NCBI GenBank assembly: GCA_028698405.1
Contig: JAQVDF010000105.1
Coordinates: 1 to 6,940 of the forward strand
DNA: 6,940 nucleotides
Direction of reading: 5' to 3'
Source of the DNA: Phenylobacterium sp.
GTDB lineage: Bacteria > Pseudomonadota > Alphaproteobacteria > Caulobacterales > Caulobacteraceae
In this document: positions 5,979 to 6,940 of the stretch, in pieces
Layout: each line of letters opens with the position of its first letter
Numbering within the stretch: position 1 is the stretch's first letter
Translations under genes and position numbers: made by a program
The notes under the pieces: generated by a model
Told to the model about the DNA's origin: nothing
Databases searched by the model: none
Seen by the model: only the letters and a program-made list of their open reading frames with translations

Positions 5979-6940
5979 ATGAGCGAGACGGCGAGCGCCG
6001 AACAGACGAATGACGCGCCGACCTGGCCGGTGATGTCGATCGCCGAGGCGCATGCCGCGCTGACTGGGTCGGGCGCGCGCTTCGAGATCGAAGAGAAGGT
6101 CATCCAGGGCGTGAGGACCAAGGTCTGGAAGAACGCCCCGCCGACGCTGCGCGACGTCTTCCTGAACGCCCGCGCCTTCAACGACCGCGAGTTCCTGGTC
6201 TACGAGGACGACCGGGCCACCTACGAGGCCTTCGCCCGCGCCGCCATCCAGCTCGCCCGTCAGCTGCAGGCCGACGGGGTGAAGAAGGGCGACCGGGTCG
6301 CGGTGATCATGCGCAACCTGCCCGAATGGCCGGTCGGCTTCTTCGCCGGCCTGTTGTGCGGCGCCATCGTCACGCCGCTGAACGCCTGGTGGACCGGGCC
6401 CGAGCTGGAATACGGCCTGGCCGACTCCGGGACCAAGGTCGCCATCGTCGACGACGAGCGGCTGGAACGGATCGCCGAGCACCTCGACGCCCTGCAGGAT
6501 CTTCAGCGGGTCTATGTCTCGCGGCTTTCGGGCGAGCCTGCCGACCCGCGCGTGAAGCGGCTCGAGGAGGTCATCGGCCGGGTGAACGACTGGAAGAGCC
6601 TGCCCGACCAGCCGCTGCCGGACGTGGAGATCGGGCCCGAGGACGACGCCACCATCCTCTACACCTCGGGGACGACGGGCAAGCCGAAGGGCGCCCTGGG
6701 CGCCCACCGCAACATGACCTCGAACATCGGCGCCAGCGGCATTTCGGCGGCGCGGAACTTCCTGCGGGCCGGCCAGCCCCTGCCCGAGGCGGACCCGCAC
6801 AAGCTGCCGCAGCTGGTGACGCTGCTGGTGGTGCCGCTGTTCCACGCCACCGGCCTGTCGGCGACGCTGTGTCCGAACATGAATTCCGGAGGCAAGCTGG
6901 TCTTCATGTACCGCTGGGAAGCCGAGAAGGCGATGCAGCT
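5979..6940 (+). CDS. Acyl-CoA ligase, AMP-forming (class I adenylate-forming), N-terminal part, runs off right edge
   Basis: The first 320 codons of an enzyme that activates a carboxylic acid with ATP to an acyl-adenylate and then an acyl-CoA. After a polar leader the AMP-binding domain begins near residue 55 (PPTLRDVFLNA). Core motifs follow: GVKKGDRVAVIMRNLPEWPV (100-119), the phosphate-binding loop YTSGTTGKPKGA (228-239) and the A4-type PLFHATG (286-292). The C-terminal catalytic lysine and hinge lie beyond the window. The leader with FEIEEKVIQGVRTKVWKNAP (35-54) is, from memory, common in alphaproteobacterial medium-chain or cyclic-acid CoA ligases, but the substrate is not determined. 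The ATG at 5979 follows GGGAGG (5963-5968) with a 10-base gap. An in-frame ATG at 5961 overlaps that ribosome binding site and would add six residues. The dehydrogenase upstream fits a joint activation and beta-oxidation pathway. Confidence 0.92.
   Translation, partial: MSETASAEQTNDAPTWPVMSIAEAHAALTGSGARFEIEEKVIQGVRTKVWKNAPPTLRDVFLNARAFNDREFLVYEDDRATYEAFARAAIQLARQLQADGVKKGDRVAVIMRNLPEWPVGFFAGLLCGAIVTPLNAWWTGPELEYGLADSGTKVAIVDDERLERIAEHLDALQDLQRVYVSRLSGEPADPRVKRLEEVIGRVNDWKSLPDQPLPDVEIGPEDDATILYTSGTTGKPKGALGAHRNMTSNIGASGISAARNFLRAGQPLPEADPHKLPQLVTLLVVPLFHATGLSATLCPNMNSGGKLVFMYRWEAEKAMQ

Noticed and set aside
4699..5982. Plus-strand frame of 427 codons overlapping the acyl-CoA dehydrogenase
   Set aside because: It is Arg/Gly/Pro/Gln-rich and lies within a gene that has full family motifs and a strong ribosome binding site.
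5787..6845. Minus-strand frame of 352 codons opposite the acyl-CoA ligase
   Set aside because: The plus strand encodes an unmistakable adenylate-forming enzyme with YTSGTTGKPKGA. The minus frame has no recognisable domain.

Overview
The window is very GC-rich, with strong G/C third-position bias. Its gene content and the style of its promoters (TTGAG-N17-TAGAC boxes) suggest an alphaproteobacterium of the Caulobacterales, with Phenylobacterium or Caulobacter the best guess. This is inferred from protein character and base composition, not from a search. Five protein-coding genes are well supported and a sixth enters at the left edge. There are no RNA genes, CRISPR arrays, insertion sequences or phage genes.

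Layout. (1) Positions 1-1152, minus strand: the end of a dTDP-L-rhamnose operon. rfbB (dTDP-glucose 4,6-dehydratase) runs into rfbD (dTDP-4-dehydrorhamnose reductase) with a 4-base ATGA overlap, and rfbD leaves the window. (2) Positions 1153-1378: a divergent control region with two similar back-to-back sigma-70-type promoters, one for rfbB and one for the gene to its right. (3) Positions 1379-2935, plus strand: a MATE-family multidrug/metabolite exporter with a GTG start and a hydrophilic C-terminal tail. (4) Positions 2877-4112, minus strand: a beta-lactamase-fold serine hydrolase (family VIII esterase type). Its 3' end overlaps the exporter tail to tail by 59 bases. (5) Positions 4113-4525: an intergenic stretch. 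It holds a possible decayed start of an MFS sugar-cation-symporter-like gene and a good promoter (TTGCGT-N17-GATAAT). (6) Positions 4526-5857, plus strand: an acyl-CoA dehydrogenase of ACAD10/11-like type. (7) Positions 5858-5978: a strong intrinsic terminator hairpin with a second hairpin before it. (8) Positions 5979-6940, plus strand: the N-terminal 320 residues of an acyl-CoA ligase (AMP-forming), which continues past the right edge.

The genes form three functional blocks: cell-surface deoxysugar synthesis on the left, an exporter and an esterase in the middle, and a carboxylic-acid activation and oxidation module on the right. In that module the ligase would make an acyl-CoA and the dehydrogenase would introduce the alpha-beta double bond. 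I see no convincing new biological system. The most unusual points are the terminator and competing hairpin between dehydrogenase and ligase, the possible transporter remnant, the 59-base convergent coding overlap, and the matched divergent promoters.
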